From assembly GCA_947462335.1 (NCBI GenBank), contig OX381721.1, positions 11,917,910-11,981,909 on the forward strand: a stretch of 64,000 nt of DNA, written 5' to 3'. This DNA is from Harmothoe impar. Its lineage: Eukaryota > Annelida > Polychaeta > Phyllodocida > Polynoidae. Of the stretch, positions 37,437 to 47,022 are shown piece by piece. The notes beneath the pieces are model-generated. The model was not told the DNA's origin. It saw nothing but the letters and a program-made list of their open reading frames with translations, and ran no database searches. Positions within the stretch are counted from its first letter, which is position 1, and each line of letters begins with the position of its first letter. The position numbers and the translations under genes were made by a program.

Positions 37437-37504
37437 TATCGGAGAATAGCGACAGCCGGGCTTGCTCGACTTCACGAGCCTCGCTTTCGATTCAAAACAC
37501 CGTT

Positions 37505-39361
37505 ATGACGTCAGGGAATTCCCTCACCGAGCGGGGGAACACCTCCACCGCCAACTCTCGCGAAATCTCGCGGAACGCGAGAGCGGGCGCGAGACTTAAC
37601 ACGATGACGTCACGGGATTCCCTCCCCGCATACCGGGAAACCCCCTCTATCGTTCTCGTCGAGTTTGAAAGTGCTAATATTGTCCCAAATATAACGATTG
37701 CAGATGATTCTACTAACCATACACCTCGCAATACCTCTGTCACGACCTATTCGGACCCCACTAACCAGGTTAGGCCTGTTGTTACAGTATCCCAACCCAA
37801 AAAGGACAATACAATATCCTCAAATTTGCCCAAAGACCACCAAAGACCGATCACGTCTTTCTTGGGCCCTGTCACCAGCACCACTCTAAACACATCGACC
37901 ACCTTGACTCCCCCTATTACAGCCAGAAAAACAACAAGCCCTGTTGTAATTACACACTTTCACTCCCCCTCTAGACCTAATAGAGTACCACTAAAAGTCT
38001 CTTTTAATATGGATGATGACTTTGAACTAATTGAACCTCGCACTGTCCTCTTTCAGAGCGGACTTCAAGCCACCCGAGAGGGCTCTTTCATCCCAATGGA
38101 GGTGGATAACAACATTCAAGCCAGTGGTCTCAACCCTATAGACGCTTCCTTCGTCCCAACCAGCACCGTGATGACAGGCACCGTGCCCTCGACCCAGGTA
38201 CCGGCACCCGCCACCACCGCACCTTCTGCACCTGGCTTCGCGCAGATGTCCGCCGAAGCCCAATCTGCCTATTTACAGGAGACCATCAGGAATCTCTTAC
38301 AATCGCCTCAATCCGCACCATTGGTAACCCCAAATGCTAGCCCCTTGGCCCCAAACCAAGTTTCAGCCCCGCACCTCACCCCCATTAACCTCGAGAAGTC
38401 GGGCGCCAAACAAGCCTATTTTGCCCGTATCCTTCCGGAGGCCGCAGAGAGCTGGCGGCTTTACCGCAACACATACCAAAAGTGCGCTCAATCCCGCATC
38501 CGGGCTGATTTCTTCCGCCACTTAGCTGCTACTTCTCGTTTCCCTAGTTGGACAACAGGAGTCCTCCCCCCGAGTGGTCTAATAACCACTACGGAAGCAG
38601 CCCTCACACTAGTCACCATGCGAAAGAGCCAAGCTGTCTCGACCCTGAATACCATGGCGAGCATCCTGGACAACAAGGCGGAAGCACTGAGGGTGAATGT
38701 CGACGCTTATTATATGGCAATGCAGTCGCATTACAAGCGACAGATAGCCAAAGCAGGCAGCCCCAACTACTACGAATTTCTGCCAGCTGTCACCCTGGCG
38801 ACCCAGCTGGTAGAACGTGAATCTGCAGAATTAAACTCCAAATTTAACAAAGAAGTGAGCGAGCTGAAAGTCGGTGCCCATGATGCCCTATGGGCCGGCA
38901 TTCCGGTAGAGCTCAGGCCGGGTTACAGCCCTCACACTATGACCAGCCCTTCCAACACCAACCACCCACGAGACCCACGCTCTTTGGCCCAGGTCAGCCC
39001 TCTGGCATCCCCGATTCCCATTGCCAGCACTAGCATCGCTGCTACCCCTTCAGCGGCCCTCACTTTGGAGGAAATCCTAGCGGCAGAGAACAGAGCCAGG
39101 CTCCAATCACAACAGCCCCAGAATCCCAACCAGGTTTTTACGGCGGCTTGGAACCGTGGCAGCACCCAGAGAGCAGTCCGCCCTCGCAACCCCAGAGCAG
39201 GCGGCAACCCACCACCAAACAACAACCAGAGACGACCAAACCAGAACCAGAATCAGCCCAGATCCCAGCCCAGCAGAAGACGGAGCAACGACCCTCAGTC
39301 GCGCCCCCGTCGACCCCGTGTGGACTTGGTGGATCTCCTCCGCCAAGCAGGTCACTTATAG
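37505..39361 (+). CDS. PLE ORF1 protein, 618 aa
   Basis: It starts at the first ATG, 68 bases after the 5' repeat. Residues 1-290 are rich in Ser, Thr, Pro and Asn and look disordered. Residues about 295-460 are predominantly helical in appearance, with few Pro/Gly and conserved-looking aromatic and basic residues (AYFARILPEAAESWRLYRNT, YYMAMQSHYKRQ). Residues 480-545 are again low-complexity. Residues 545-618 form an Arg/Asn/Pro/Gln-rich basic tail, likely to bind nucleic acid, ending VDLVDLLRQAGHL. I recognise no named domain and see no zinc knuckle. By position it may act as a nucleoprotein partner of the reverse transcriptase; that is inference. Its last 328 bases overlap the open ORF2 frame (open from 39034). 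Confidence 0.8.
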   Translation: MTSGNSLTERGNTSTANSREISRNARAGARLNTMTSRDSLPAYRETPSIVLVEFESANIVPNITIADDSTNHTPRNTSVTTYSDPTNQVRPVVTVSQPKKDNTISSNLPKDHQRPITSFLGPVTSTTLNTSTTLTPPITARKTTSPVVITHFHSPSRPNRVPLKVSFNMDDDFELIEPRTVLFQSGLQATREGSFIPMEVDNNIQASGLNPIDASFVPTSTVMTGTVPSTQVPAPATTAPSAPGFAQMSAEAQSAYLQETIRNLLQSPQSAPLVTPNASPLAPNQVSAPHLTPINLEKSGAKQAYFARILPEAAESWRLYRNTYQKCAQSRIRADFFRHLAATSRFPSWTTGVLPPSGLITTTEAALTLVTMRKSQAVSTLNTMASILDNKAEALRVNVDAYYMAMQSHYKRQIAKAGSPNYYEFLPAVTLATQLVERESAELNSKFNKEVSELKVGAHDALWAGIPVELRPGYSPHTMTSPSNTNHPRDPRSLAQVSPLASPIPIASTSIAATPSAALTLEEILAAENRARLQSQQPQNPNQVFTAAWNRGSTQRAVRPRNPRAGGNPPPNNNQRRPNQNQNQPRSQPSRRRSNDPQSRPRRPRVDLVDLLRQAGHL

Positions 39362-41841
39362 ACCTACAACCCACGGCCCTAGACTCAATAACTTGCCATC
39401 ACATTAACCCTCTGGTTAACAGTAAATATGACAATCCATTCGAAGATGAAATATTTATTGCAGCTTTTGAGATCTTCTGCTTAGAGTACCTACCACCATT
39501 ATATTCGCACCAAAACTCCAATAGTAACGCGATAATAAATTCTGAGAATAAAAATGCTTTAGATTGTTCTTCAGGTGTTGTCAATCTTTCAGATCATCAA
39601 CTAACAGAAGGAGAATTTACACTCCTGCAGAAAGGACTAACATTTGTAAGTACCCCCTCTGCCCCCGACCCAGGTACCATCATGGAAGACATTAACAAAT
39701 TCCATCTCAGTGTAAAACGTCAGATTGCAATAAGCAAATTTGACGACAACAAGGTCAACACTCCGACAGACCTCAGCAAAATACAGGCCCCCTTTAAAGA
39801 CCAAAAATTCAAACTTCCCTCCAAATGGAACCCTCCAGCTCCAGCAATAGTGGAACACATGGCCCTTCTAAACCAAAGAGATATTGAAAACAATTACCCT
39901 AAAGTAAAACATAGATCTAACCTAACTCACTCAGAGAAGTTAGCCAAAATCTCCCTAGCTAAAAATGACAGTATAGTCATGAAGAAAGCCGACAAAGGCT
40001 CCGCTGTAGTAATACAAAACAGAACAGATTATATCAAAGAGGGTCTCCGACAGCTAAATGACAGAGACTTCTACAGACTACAAGAAGAAAACCTCACTGA
40101 AGTACACAACAATTCAATCTCTGAGGAAGTATCCAGAATGTATAAACAAGGGGAAATACATTCCCAAACGGCTGAATATTTGGTAACCCAAAAACCTAGA
40201 ACTTCGAACCTATACCTCTTACCCAAAATCCACAAAAACAAACTACCTCCACCAGGGAGACCCATTGTCTCAGCCAATGATTGCCCCTCCGAGAGAATCT
40301 CACAGTTTGTGGATTTCTTCTTACAACCTATAATCCCCAAGTTGCCCTCTTTCTTAAAAGACACCGGGGATTTTATCAGAATAATCACAGACTTAGATTG
40401 TCCACAAGATGCCATTCTAGCAACCATGGACGTCACTAGTCTGTACACAAACATTCCGACCGATGAAGGCATCAACGCGGTCCGCACGGCCCTCTCCTCA
40501 GAGAGGCACCACAATCTAAATCCGACAAACCATTCCATCTGTGCCCTACTTAATCTGGTCCTCACCTGCAACAATTTTCAGTTTGATGACAAAGATTTCT
40601 TACAGGTCAGCGGCACGGCCATGGGCACCAAGTTGGCACCGGCGTACGCCAACATTTTCATGGGTGACTTTGAAAATAGGTTTGTATACCCCTACCACAC
40701 CCAACCCTTAGTTTGGAAAAGGTACATAGATGATGTCTTCATCATCTGGACACATGGCAAAGCAGCCCTTGATGTATTCCTGCATCATCTAAACAACTGC
40801 CATAAAACAATTAAATTTACCATGGAAGACTCACTCAGCACGGTAAATTTCCTAGACATCACAATTAACAAAAACTCGATGGGCAAACTGGAAACCACTC
40901 TTTATTGTAAACCCACCGACAGCCACAACTACCTGCTCTACTCATCTGAGCACCCCCGACATGTCTTGAGAGCTATTCCCTACTCGCAATTCCTCAGGGT
41001 CAAACGCATATGCACCAGAGAATCTGAGTTCCTTCGGAATTCCCTGATGCTCTGCACACATTTTCTACGCAGGGAATACCCAAGGCAGCTACTACTAGAC
41101 TCACTAGCTAGAGCAAAAACACAAGAAAGGTCAGAACTAATAAAACCTAAAATCAAAAATCCTAAGGGTCAAAACAAAGCATTTTATTGCATTACCACCC
41201 ACAACCCGCACAACCCCCCGATCAAAAAGATCCTTACTGAAAACTGGGACCAAATGAAAAAATCAAAAACTACACGGGAGTTCCATGACCACCAACTAGT
41301 GTTTGGCAATAGAAAAAACAAAAGCCTGGGTGACGAACTAGTACGGGCATCCACCAGCCAAAAAACACCAAACCAAAAGGTCCCACACATTAGAAAATAC
41401 CCATGCAACACCCCGTTAAAATGCAGATATTGCCCCAAACTCAATAGGAGCGGATGCATTCAATCCACCACTAACGGCAGAAAATTCAGAGCCTTGACAG
41501 AAGTCAACTGCCAAAGCGCCAACATAGTCTATGCCATCACGTGTAAACACTGTGGCATACAATATGTTGGACAAACCTTGGAGAGATTAATGGATCGTTT
41601 CCAAGGCCACAGCGGGGACATAGACAACAACAGGGACAAACCTGTTGGCCGTCACTTCAACAACTGTCCCCCTCCTCCAGCAACACCATCGAGATGGAAA
41701 GGATTCGATATAACTGTTTTGAGTTTTATCAAAAATCCCCCAAGATCCCAAGCCGGAATCTTGGAATTGAATCTGGAGGAGAGAAGGTGGATGCACCGCC
41801 TTTGTAGCATCACACCTAATGGCTTAAACTTACTAGACTAA
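39148..41841 (+). CDS. PLE ORF2: reverse transcriptase with GIY-YIG endonuclease
   Basis: The frame is open from 39034. Numbering here starts at 39148, a TTG; the first in-frame ATG is codon 179 (39682). Residues 1-70 are low-complexity. Residues 144-170 (NLSDHQLTEGEFTLLQKGL) match the conserved N-terminal region of PLE reverse transcriptases. KKADKGSAVVI follows at 279, LPKIHK at 358 and GRPIVS at 370. Motif A is MDVTSLYTNIP (427-437), motif B is GTAMGTKLAPAYANIF (489-504), and catalytic YIDD is at 526-529, then FLDITI at 568. Cys pairs (C759/C762, C799/C802) surround the nuclease. GIY-YIG reads IVYAITCKHCGIQYVG (793-808), with Arg817, His821 and a probable catalytic Glu878 in EERRW. All key residues are present. 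It ends at TAA 41839-41841 and should reverse-transcribe the element RNA at nicked targets. Confidence 0.92.
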   Translation: MEPWQHPESSPPSQPQSRRQPTTKQQPETTKPEPESAQIPAQQKTEQRPSVAPPSTPCGLGGSPPPSRSLIDLQPTALDSITCHHINPLVNSKYDNPFEDEIFIAAFEIFCLEYLPPLYSHQNSNSNAIINSENKNALDCSSGVVNLSDHQLTEGEFTLLQKGLTFVSTPSAPDPGTIMEDINKFHLSVKRQIAISKFDDNKVNTPTDLSKIQAPFKDQKFKLPSKWNPPAPAIVEHMALLNQRDIENNYPKVKHRSNLTHSEKLAKISLAKNDSIVMKKADKGSAVVIQNRTDYIKEGLRQLNDRDFYRLQEENLTEVHNNSISEEVSRMYKQGEIHSQTAEYLVTQKPRTSNLYLLPKIHKNKLPPPGRPIVSANDCPSERISQFVDFFLQPIIPKLPSFLKDTGDFIRIITDLDCPQDAILATMDVTSLYTNIPTDEGINAVRTALSSERHHNLNPTNHSICALLNLVLTCNNFQFDDKDFLQVSGTAMGTKLAPAYANIFMGDFENRFVYPYHTQPLVWKRYIDDVFIIWTHGKAALDVFLHHLNNCHKTIKFTMEDSLSTVNFLDITINKNSMGKLETTLYCKPTDSHNYLLYSSEHPRHVLRAIPYSQFLRVKRICTRESEFLRNSLMLCTHFLRREYPRQLLLDSLARAKTQERSELIKPKIKNPKGQNKAFYCITTHNPHNPPIKKILTENWDQMKKSKTTREFHDHQLVFGNRKNKSLGDELVRASTSQKTPNQKVPHIRKYPCNTPLKCRYCPKLNRSGCIQSTTNGRKFRALTEVNCQSANIVYAITCKHCGIQYVGQTLERLMDRFQGHSGDIDNNRDKPVGRHFNNCPPPPATPSRWKGFDITVLSFIKNPPRSQAGILELNLEERRWMHRLCSITPNGLNLLD

Positions 41842-42697
41842 TCTATATTCAGGCCCAAGACCCCCAATAATCCGTCAAATCACAAGATAAAAACCAAGGG
41901 GGTCCCACACACCTGAGTCAGGAAGCTACTTGGAATTTTTTCCATGTCGACAATGTCCGACCGCCAGGCCCTATGCTATTTTAATGCCAGCCGGGAAGAG
42001 AAATTAAATTTTAATCCCAGCCCACATATCCTCTCATCTGTGGACACCATCAAAGCTCAATTCCACTTGCTTGATACTGCCATTAGAAAATTTGTACCTT
42101 AATATAGTCAAATTTAATACCACCCAGAACCCACAATACTGATTAAATTCGAAAAAATGGACTATTCCATTAAATATTAGAAATTAAATCTAATCACATA
42201 TCAGTTTTGTAACAAATAATTTGAAACAAGTTGTAGAAACTTACTCCCTCTACACTGACAAATTTATTTTCTGTTCAATCTTAATTAATTATATATCCTA
42301 AGAAATAATTATAAGGAACTAATCAAACTAATTATTTCTAAAAGATTCACACCTGATGAGACATTCAAGTCGAAACCACTCCAACTGTACCTTTCATGTG
42401 ACACAACTATGTCAACCTATTGCCCAATCCCAAAACTTGATGGGCCAAACCAACCTCACTTTTTTCCTAAGTGCTAAACATCTGCTCTAAGACAGTCACC
42501 TAATATGGACATGAACTAACACTCTGCTGTGAGAGTGTGTCCAATTGCATTCAGGAAGTGAGGTCATAGACTAAATCCCTGCCCTCTGATTGGTCAGAGC
42601 TGTCAGGTTACCAAGGTACCCATAAGCATAGAGAGCCTTGTCAACAGGCATTCAGTGGTTGTGAAAAGTAGGAGATAGTAGTATAATCCGTTTCTCC
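41842..42697 (+). other. PLE 3' untranslated region
   Basis: 856 bases with no substantial open frame lie between the ORF2 stop and the 3' pseudo-LTR. The region contains the hammerhead-like core at 42347-42401 and otherwise AT-rich sequence. Confidence 0.7.
42347..42401 (+). ncRNA. Hammerhead-ribozyme-like core, possibly decayed
   Basis: The conserved core strands are present in order and correctly spaced: CTGATGA at 42353-42359, helix II GAC/GTC (42360-42362 with 42369-42371, loop of six), and GAAA at 42372-42375. A candidate helix I pairs TCACA (42347-42351) with TGTGA (42397-42401), with one A-C mismatch at the base. This would place cleavage after the C of TTC at 42395. Helix III is not convincing. 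Hammerheads are known from PLEs, but usually within the pseudo-LTR, and none is seen there. Confidence 0.3.
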
Positions 42698-42883
42698 TTA
42701 GAGTCTATAGCAGGTATCCGAGTGATTACCGGTACATTTATATGTATTTAGATAGGCAGGTATAAAAAGATAGCCAGGGTGGATTTTATGCATAGCCTGG
42801 TGTCGGGTTGTATGTATTTACATACTACATGTATATTTGATGTACCTTAATAAAATTCTATATTGAAAATAACTATATTGAAT
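42698..42883 (+). repeat. 3' pseudo-LTR of the PLE
   Basis: Identical to 37251-37436 at all 186 positions. It contains TATAAAAAG (42761-42769) and AATAAA (42849-42854), which would provide the transcript 3' end. The last bases abut the target duplication of the TIR element at 42889. Confidence 0.9.
42849..42854 (+). terminator. Polyadenylation signal in 3' pseudo-LTR
   Basis: AATAAA lies 30 bases before the end of the 3' repeat, at the expected distance upstream of a cleavage site near the element boundary. Confidence 0.5.
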
Positions 42884-42888
42884 AGAAT

Positions 42889-43110
42889 GTGCCTCTACAT
42901 GGGTGCAGGCAATTTTGACCGTGTCGCCGGGTCGAATTTACGCAAAGGGGCCGTGTTACTGTGTCGATTTTTATCCCCATACATAACTATACCTTCTATT
43001 CAATGGGTTCATGTCCGTCGATCTTTAAAAGGGCCGTGTCGCCCGTGTCGATTTTTAAAGGGGCCGTGTCGCTGTGTCGCCCGTGTCGATTTTTACCCAT
43101 GTAGAGGCAC
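42889..43110. mobile_element. 222-bp TIR element abutting the PLE
   Basis: Perfect 16-bp inverted ends, GTGCCTCTACATGGGT (42889-42904) and its complement (43095-43110), are flanked by a perfect 6-bp duplication, TAGAAT (42883-42888 and 43111-43116). The interior is built of repeated GTGTCG motifs with TCGATTTTTA blocks (about 42960-43095). It encodes nothing. The left duplication includes the last base of the PLE repeat. Confidence 0.85.
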
Positions 43111-43119
43111 TAGAATGCC

Positions 43120-43735
43120 TAGTTGTGTGGGATGCCGTATAGTGTGGGTGGTGGGTAGGTACAAGGGGTTCGGGTTTTAGTCCCTCTCAGCCACTGCATA
43201 TACACAGATACCCAAACCACTCACCTCCAACCCTATCTTCACGACAACATTTATTTCGCGGACAGAAATAGAGTAAACCCATCACAGAAAATTGATATTT
43301 TATGAACACGAATATACTAAGCTTCTGACGCATGGTCTAGATGCGTTTGATACACTTTTGCTGAACTTAATCGATTATTTGCAGAAGTGAAAATAAAAAT
43401 CGACAAAATATGCGTGGGTGAGTCAATAGATATCGGGGGCAGAGGGCAAAGGGGCATTAGTGAGAACCCATGTAACAGGCCTGGGGAGGGAGGGGACTGG
43501 GGATCCCAAAGTGATAACATGCATTCCCGCAGGACCTATATATGATCATTCACTCTGCTGTGCTGAAATTCCATATGAAAGAAAATCGATGCGTTTAGCT
43601 GTGACTCAGTGGGTTAGTGGTGGAGGGGCTGCCTGGGTCTGATAGGGCGGCGGATGTCCCTGCACAGCGGGTTATACTGCATGGGGAATGGTAACTCGGC
43701 TTACTGCAGCTCAGCATAAAACAGGCATGTTCATT
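43120..43735. other. No supported gene
   Basis: Short frames only, with no terminal-repeat structure seen. Confidence 0.5.
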
Positions 43736-43742
43736 TTATTGC

Positions 43743-43963
43743 TTAACCCTGTATGGACAGCAGCGTGTTTTAATATGCCATAATGGGGGCCATAATACGT
43801 GGGTGGAGTACTGGCGAGTCACTCGCCAGTGCTGCATCCAGCAGTGAGTTACTCACGCCATGGTAAACAGAGTTACAACACCCGTCTCTATAGATTCTCA
43901 CGGGTGATGTGTGAGTGCATCATGACGACAAGTGAGGCATCATGCTGTCGTTAAAGTGTTAGT
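43743..43963. mobile_element. TIR element, family 2 copy 1
   Basis: The left end is TTAACCCTGTATGGACAGCA. The right end reversed reads CTAACACTTTAACGACAGCA, so the ends are related inverted sequences. The interior contains a perfect hairpin, ACTGGCGAGTCACTCGCCAGT, split about 43811-43831. The copies at 49822, 50722 and 58155 share the GCATCATGCYGTC terminal block and the CGCCAGTGCTG core. Confidence 0.6.
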
Positions 43964-44363
43964 GAATGGTTCAAATTGCATCCATCCATGTTAACATGCT
44001 GCATGAATGCTTCTGTCACAGCTTGGACTGGAAGATGACAATGGTTAGACACTTGCAGATGCACCCAGTCCCCACCCAGGAGGAAGTCTGGTCTGGTTAA
44101 TGCCATGTACATGGACATGATTACATCAACATAGCTTGTCCTCTTCCATAATGTGAAACCTAGTTATCTGGGGGGGAGAAGCATCTGTCTTTTGTCATTC
44201 TGCATGAAATGCAATTATCGACCTGGGACCTTGTACTATATATTGTTGAGGTACAAAACGCCCATGTTCCCACCCAGTCCAGCTTAGACTGTGCATCTGC
44301 AAATTGGTGGATGTACTAGATGTTCTTTCATAATCAAGTATTATTTCCCAGACATACGGTCTA

Positions 44364-44543
44364 CCGGGGTGGATCCAGGGGAGGGGGTGGGGGTCCTGGG
44401 GATCCGACCCCCCCTTTTTTTTTGAATAACATTTGGATTTTTCTAATGATATTTTATCTGCCACGAGTCGTGACACGACACTTTTTGGTAAGACTTTGGT
44501 GTTCGTGGAACCCCACCTTTTCAAAATCTTGGGTCCGTCCCTG
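44364..44543 (+). mobile_element. Short TIR element, family 1 copy B
   Basis: 180 bp. The left end is CCGGGGTGGATCCAGG and the right end reversed starts CAGGGACGGACCCAAG. The interior follows copy A: a G-rich left arm, then a GCCACGAGTCG-like segment against GCCGGAGTCG, then CTTTTCAAAATC before the right end in both. The flanks CGGTCTAC and ATGTCTAC agree at 6 of 8 positions, compatible with an old 8-bp duplication. Confidence 0.75.
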
Positions 44544-44709
44544 ATGTCTACAACTCCCATGTGCTCAGGAGGGTTAGAGAGCAAAGTACTTAGGAATTGG
44601 GAAAAGCCAAGTAGAGGAGAGGTATTAGGTCAATCGATGCGGCACAGATCAAGGGATCAAGGGGGTAGATCAGGAGATCAAGGCATCCTCATGGACGTGG
44701 GTAAGGGCA

Positions 44710-45030
44710 TGGGTAAGGGGCAGTAGGGGTATGTGTGGGTGTGTGTGCGTGGGGGGATGTTGTATGTGTGTGTGTGGGGGGGGGGGGGGGGGGGTTAGTT
44801 GGTAGAAGTAGGGATGCTGGAGGAGGAGGGGTGGATGGGTGAGGAGAGAGTGGGTACTCTCCAACTCCGGTCACGTAAATAAATAGAAGCCGCTGCTACT
44901 CGGCACGCTGCATATATTAGAGACAAGGAGGCAAGTAGGTCACGGGGTATACGTGGATGCACCCCCCCCCCCCCCACACACACACACATACATACCACAT
45001 ACCCCCTACCTCCACCCCCCACCCCTACCC
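44710..45030. repeat. GT/G-rich and C/CA-rich arms
   Basis: A GTGTGTG stretch followed by an 18-base G tract (about 44777-44794) is mirrored at 44960-45010 by a C tract followed by (CA)n and C-rich sequence. The two halves could fold on each other, but both are low-complexity, so common ancestry is not shown. Confidence 0.6.
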
Positions 45031-45034
45031 CTGC

Positions 45035-47020
45035 ACGTGTAGGCCTATGCCCTCCTCCTACATACTTTGTACCACCATACAGCCTCCTGTGTACTGTAAA
45101 CCCAAAGTATTAAATAGGGTCTTGACAACAGCTTTTTAATTTTAGCCAAAGGACTCCCACGTGCAGTGTATAGTAGGTATAAAGGAAACTACCCCCCCCC
45201 CCCCCATACACCAGTGCTGCTTGATTAATTGTTGCTTTAAATGGGGAAAAGGTTCATATTATATTGACATTTTTATTTATTGAATCATCATCAACTTCTT
45301 ATCATATCTGGAGTGGAGGGCAAATGCAGCATTTGTCATTTTTGATCAAATACCAATAACTTAACAATGATTACATTACAACTCCAGCAAGTGATGGCGT
45401 TATCAAGCTTATCAAGCTGAGATTAAGTAGGACGCCATAAGGAGTAGGGACCAAGTGCTGTTATCGTGCATTCCTAAGCTGCATTCATTCATCACTACGT
45501 GTGTTTGGACATGGTTATTGGATTAGCCTAAAAGACATGTATGTCCACATACCACTATAAGCACACATATCAAGGAGGAGTGGAGTAGGGGCGGATGTGT
45601 GCCATTACCGGTAGAACCCTGGGTTTTATGATGAACACTGATACCTTATCTCTCCCATGTCAATATAATAGAGGCTTAGGGAAAACACAACTGATAAGAG
45701 GACAGAGTGGACTGCACCGATTACATCCCCTTACCCTGCTATTAACACGCAGTCCATGCCAGTTAGATAGGCCAGGTGACAAAAAAAGGGGGGGGGGGAC
45801 TAGTATAAATAGGAAGTAAACTCTAATAAAGGAAGGGGAAGAACTGGACTAGTCAGTGTAGGTTTCCGGGTCAGGCTGACCACGTCCAAGAGGCAACTCG
45901 ACCAGTCAAGGATCCTTGTCGGGAATGTTGCTCTTTTTTGGGGGGAAATTTTTCCCAGTAGTATGAACCCGGTAGCTGGTGTCCGACTAGGACAGAGTAT
46001 GACAACTCTCAGTTTTTCTTACAGGGGGAACTGTAGAGTCATGTCCAGTAACGAACAAGGCTGTGACTAGCTTTTGAACAAGTCTCCTGTTATTTACTAT
46101 TCCTGCCATGTGCCAAACTGCAGCCATTTAATTACTGCCTGTAACTGTGAACATTCCACACTGACAAAACCAGAGCAAGAAAATAATCTAGAAACAACTG
46201 AATATTCAACAGGCAGCAAATAGCGTGTGGTATTCTTCTCTTTTTTTATCGCCTTTTGGCCCCTTTTCATTATTACAGAATAATTCCCCAGTCTTGATAA
46301 TGTTGCTCTGGTCCTACGTGATTGTGTATGTTTGACATAGACGTGATTGTGCATGGGCTACAATTGGTTTCTATCTGTAAATAGAAACAGCATTCAATAG
46401 CCAGTCAGCTAATGGACCACGACTACTCAATACGCCCACACGTGTGTTGTATTATAGCACTAATAGCGGGATAACGGGGTGCATGTGGTACCACTAGACC
46501 CACTATTACCTGCATGCACACCAAACCAGGACCTGTCACCAACCCCAGCCCCATAGTACAGGTGGAGGATATGCCCTAACATGTTCCCCCTTGAGTTTAG
46601 TATTGTGACTTAGCGTCTAACTCATAATAACACGTTAACATATCAATGAACTGAATGCTTAGCTAGACTGGCCCTTCTTCCTCCCTTTTCTTCACTTCTC
46701 TGATCCTTCCTTTCATCCTCCCATTCCATCCTACTCAGTCATGAAAGTGTCCAGTTATTCTTATAGATCTCTTTTACCTCCCCTTCTTCACACACTGAGG
46801 TGTGCCCTTGTTTTCACTACACATGGACCCCGCCCCTTGAGCTGCTCCCCACCTGGCTGACCCTTACCTCTGCTACTACCCAGGGCCCCTTTCATGCCGA
46901 CCCCTGAGTGCATCCCTGTACCCTCTCTGCCCCCACCACACACGGCCCTCACTCTCAGCGTCTTACCTGTACATTAACTCTCTAACCACTCACCTTCACC
47001 CCTTCTGTCATCACGACCCA
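45035..47020. other. No supported gene
   Basis: C tract near 45191, G tract near 45789. Short frames without domains. Confidence 0.5.
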
Positions 47021-47022
47021 TA

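Larger units (their letters stand above)
37251..42883 (+). mobile_element. Complete Penelope-like retroelement (PLE)
   Basis: A 5.63-kb element framed by two identical 186-bp direct repeats (37251-37436 and 42698-42883). It contains ORF1 (37505-39361), an overlapping ORF2 in the -1 frame ending at 41841, and an 856-base 3' untranslated region. ORF2 joins a PLE-type reverse transcriptase to a GIY-YIG endonuclease, the defining architecture of endonuclease-bearing Penelope-like elements, and not of LTR or LINE elements. The direct repeats match the pseudo-LTRs of that group. Base-identical repeats and intact frames suggest recent insertion. No target duplication is convincing. Confidence 0.9.

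Noticed and set aside
37251..42883. Interpretation as an LTR retrotransposon or retrovirus-like element
   Set aside because: No protease, RNase H, integrase or primer-binding site is visible. The RT and GIY-YIG nuclease are of PLE type.
37240..42898. ATGTTGCTCTA before the PLE and ATGTGCCTCTA after it as a target duplication
   Set aside because: Only 9 of 11 positions match. The right-hand copy lies inside the terminal repeat of the separate 222-bp TIR element, so it is not the original PLE flank.
44710..45030. Inverted-repeat element with GT/G and C/CA arms
   Set aside because: Both arms are low-complexity and could match by composition alone. No unique sequence pairs.
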